Source of the DNA: Heloderma charlesbogerti
Lineage: Eukaryota > Chordata > Lepidosauria > Squamata > Helodermatidae
Assembly: GCA_026122225.1 (NCBI GenBank)
Contig: JANEZZ010000793.1
Location: 992,001 to 1,056,000, forward strand
Length of the DNA stretch: 64,000 nt
Direction of reading: 5' to 3'
In this document: positions 62,210 through 64,000 of the stretch, in pieces
How positions within the stretch are numbered: the first letter of the stretch is position 1
Layout of the letters: each line of letters opens with the position of its first letter
Notes under the pieces: generated by a model
Databases searched by the model: none
Told to the model about the DNA's origin: nothing
Seen by the model: the letters and a program-made list of their open reading frames with translations, nothing else
Made by a program: the position numbers and the translations under genes

Positions 62210-64000
62210 TTACAAGTTCTTTGTAATTCGAACCCGAGCTTTTCCCAGATGTTGTGACTTGTATATTACAGGCGATTGTGGCTCCTGGATGGCTTCTTCG
62301 CCTGTGTCCTTGGCAGCTTCCAGAGGGGTGCCAGGGAGCAAAGGACCGTTGCCTGTGTCCTCCTGTTCTTTCCAAGTGACAGAAGGAAGCGAGGGTCGCT
62401 TAAATGGCTTTATCCGGCTGCAATGTGTCCATTTACTAGAACCCACAAGCTTTACACATGAGTGGCTGGTTGGTCCCACCAAATAAGGCCCCTCCCACCC
62501 TTCCTTTAAGGCTTCTTTATTCCACTTTTTCAGCAACACCTCGTCTCCCGTCTGGAAGAGATGAATAGGTGCATCTAACGGCAGTCTCTGAAACGGAACG
62601 GAATAAGCTCGTAGCTGTGAAAGAACAGACTGTAGAGAAGTCAACTGATCCCTTAGCATCTGATCACCCACCTCCCACTTGACTTCCTCCCTCCTTCCGC
62701 AGTGTACCCGAGGCGGGAACCCAAACATCAGTTCAAAGGGGGACAATTTTATGTCCTTTCTTGGCATCCTTCGAAGCTTCGTTAAAGCTATTGGCAGAGC
62801 CTCAACCCAAGTGAGCTTCACCCCTCGTTGGAGTTTGGTTAAAGTCTCCTTGAGGCTCCGATTGATTCTTTCAACCTGTCCACTTGCCTGGGGCCTCCAG
62901 GGGCAATGTAAATGCCACTCTACTCCCAGAGCTTGTGCTAGCCCCCGTGTAATAACTGAGGTGAAATGTGAGCCCTGATCGGACTCTATAACTTCGGGCA
63001 GGGAGAACCGGGGCACCACCTCCTGTAACAATTTAGCAACAACAGTTTTAGCTTGGCAGTTCCTACATGGAAACGCCTCTACCCACCCTGTCATTTGACA
63101 TACTATTACAAGCAAATACCTGTAACCCCTACATGGTGGCATCTCAGCAAAATCAATCTGCGCCCTCTGGAAAGGATAGTAGGCCCATGGTCGCCCTCCT
63201 TTTGGAGGAGGGGGTGCCCTGGGAGGGTTGGTTTTCTGGCAGACTTCACAGGTTGCGGCTAGTCGGTGGGCGCATACAGTTAAGCCAGGGGAGACAAACA
63301 GCCTCTTGCAATAGTCGATCATGGCTGATGCTCCAGGGTGTCCAAGAGAATGGTGAACTTGCTCTAGAACAACCCTCTGCAGGGTCTGTGGAAGAAGCAG
63401 TCTTCCATCTGTCATCTGGATCCATCCGTCATCGCAGGGACTTATTCCGTGTTCTTGTGCCATCCGTAACTCAGCAGGGGAGTATGTGGGGCGCTCTTTT
63501 CTTTTGGGTAGAATGAGGAATGTTCCTTGGATTCCCTCTCTGGCTGCTCTTTTTGCGGCCTCATCTGCCTTCTGGTTTCCCTGTCTCCATTTTTCCTCTT
63601 TTTCTTTCCCATGGGCTCGGACGTGGACAACAGCTACTTGTGAGGGTAGCTGGAGGGCATCCAGAAGATCCACTATTAGGCCGCCATTAGCCACTGGAGA
63701 TCCGTTTGCTGTAAGGAATCCCCTCTCTTTCCACAGTTGCCCATGAGCATGCACAACGGCGAAGGCATTTTTGCTATCGGTATAAATGTTTACTCGCTTT
63801 CCCTTGCTGGCTTGCAGGGCTCTTGTCAGGGCTACCAATTCAGCAGATTGGGCGGAAAAATGAGGAGGCAGCCTTTCCTCACGCACACTCTCCTCTAGAG
63901 TAACGACAGCCGCGCCTGTGTAGCGCCTTCCATCCAGCATATAGCTAGATCCATCTACAAACAGATCTCTGGCTCCCTCTATTGGTTCATCCTCAAGGTC
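62210..64000 (-). CDS. ERV-C pol, RNase H-integrase part (partial)
   Basis: The frame is open from the right edge to TAA at 62212-62210. RNase H has LFVDGSSYM and IYTDSKNAFAVV. Integrase has the HHCC finger (HHSLGH, CEVCQ), the D,D,E residues (QIDFAEMP, SDQGSHF, QVERINRSLKE) and a C-terminal domain with GDEVLLKKW and GPYLVGPTS. It keeps TGG where ERV-A has a stop at 37035-37033. Confidence 0.92.
   Translation of the reverse strand, partial: DLEDEPIEGARDLFVDGSSYMLDGRRYTGAAVVTLEESVREERLPPHFSAQSAELVALTRALQASKGKRVNIYTDSKNAFAVVHAHGQLWKERGFLTANGSPVANGGLIVDLLDALQLPSQVAVVHVRAHGKEKEEKWRQGNQKADEAAKRAAREGIQGTFLILPKRKERPTYSPAELRMAQEHGISPCDDGWIQMTDGRLLLPQTLQRVVLEQVHHSLGHPGASAMIDYCKRLFVSPGLTVCAHRLAATCEVCQKTNPPRAPPPPKGGRPWAYYPFQRAQIDFAEMPPCRGYRYLLVIVCQMTGWVEAFPCRNCQAKTVVAKLLQEVVPRFSLPEVIESDQGSHFTSVITRGLAQALGVEWHLHCPWRPQASGQVERINRSLKETLTKLQRGVKLTWVEALPIALTKLRRMPRKDIKLSPFELMFGFPPRVHCGRREEVKWEVGDQMLRDQLTSLQSVLSQLRAYSVPFQRLPLDAPIHLFQTGDEVLLKKWNKEALKEGWEGPYLVGPTSHSCVKLVGSSKWTHCSRIKPFKRPSLPSVTWKEQEDTGNGPLLPGTPLEAAKDTGEEAIQEPQSPVIYKSQHLGKARVRITKNL

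Larger units (their letters stand above)
60413..64000 (-). mobile_element. ERV-C: class I ERV, same family as ERV-A, runs off the window
   Basis: 3' LTR, env and the RNase H-integrase part of pol are inside the window; gag, pro and most of RT are beyond the right edge. Pol sequence is about 98-99% like ERV-A, while LTR and TM regions differ by about 6-9%. All visible frames are open. Confidence 0.92.

Overview
The window is vertebrate nuclear DNA, most likely from a squamate reptile. It holds a spliced gene with large repeat-filled introns, Bov-B (RTE) LINEs, CR1 and L2-like LINEs, tRNA-derived SINEs of the Sauria type, hAT-like MITEs and class I endogenous retroviruses (ERVs). This repeat mix, above all recent Bov-B next to Bov-B-tailed SINEs, points to a lizard or snake. 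No prokaryotic features are present.

Left part (about 1.9-26.5 kb): the 5' half of a PIWI-family gene on the minus strand, best matched by PIWIL4. Ten coding exons (2 to 11) join in one open frame of about 401 codons covering the N-terminal, linker and PAZ regions; the MID and PIWI exons lie beyond the left edge. A CpG-rich segment near 26.2-26.5 kb probably holds the non-coding first exon and promoter. The introns carry nested repeats: a full-length Bov-B with an intact 1047-residue ORF (18.4-21.7 kb), hAT MITEs with 8-bp target duplications, foldback elements, and CR1 and L2 tails.

Middle part (26.5-35.2 kb): no gene recognised. It contains an internally deleted Bov-B (30.4-31.7 kb), a tRNA-derived SINE, and two of the three copies of an unusual hAT-like element whose interior is made of palindromes nested within palindromes; the third copy is in PIWIL4 intron 8. 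One stem is a perfect 73-bp inverted repeat.

Right part (35.2-64.0 kb): three ERVs, all on the minus strand. ERV-A (35168-42218) has identical 361-bp LTRs and a 4-bp duplication but a wrecked coding region. ERV-B (53255-59842) has LTRs differing at one base, has split an L2-like LINE, and shows no pol. ERV-C (60413 to the right edge) shows an LTR, an intact env and an open RNase H-integrase segment. ERV-A and ERV-B use a tRNA-His primer site. A 5'-truncated Bov-B and CR1 fragments lie between ERV-A and ERV-B.

The strongest unexpected signal is the contrast between ERV-A and ERV-C. Differences in aligned env and pol are dominated by sense-strand G-to-A changes in ERV-A, and six tryptophan codons became stops. 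This is the signature of cytidine-deaminase (APOBEC/AID-type) hypermutation during reverse transcription, and it explains how identical LTRs coexist with dead genes. The second strongest is the nested-palindrome hAT family.
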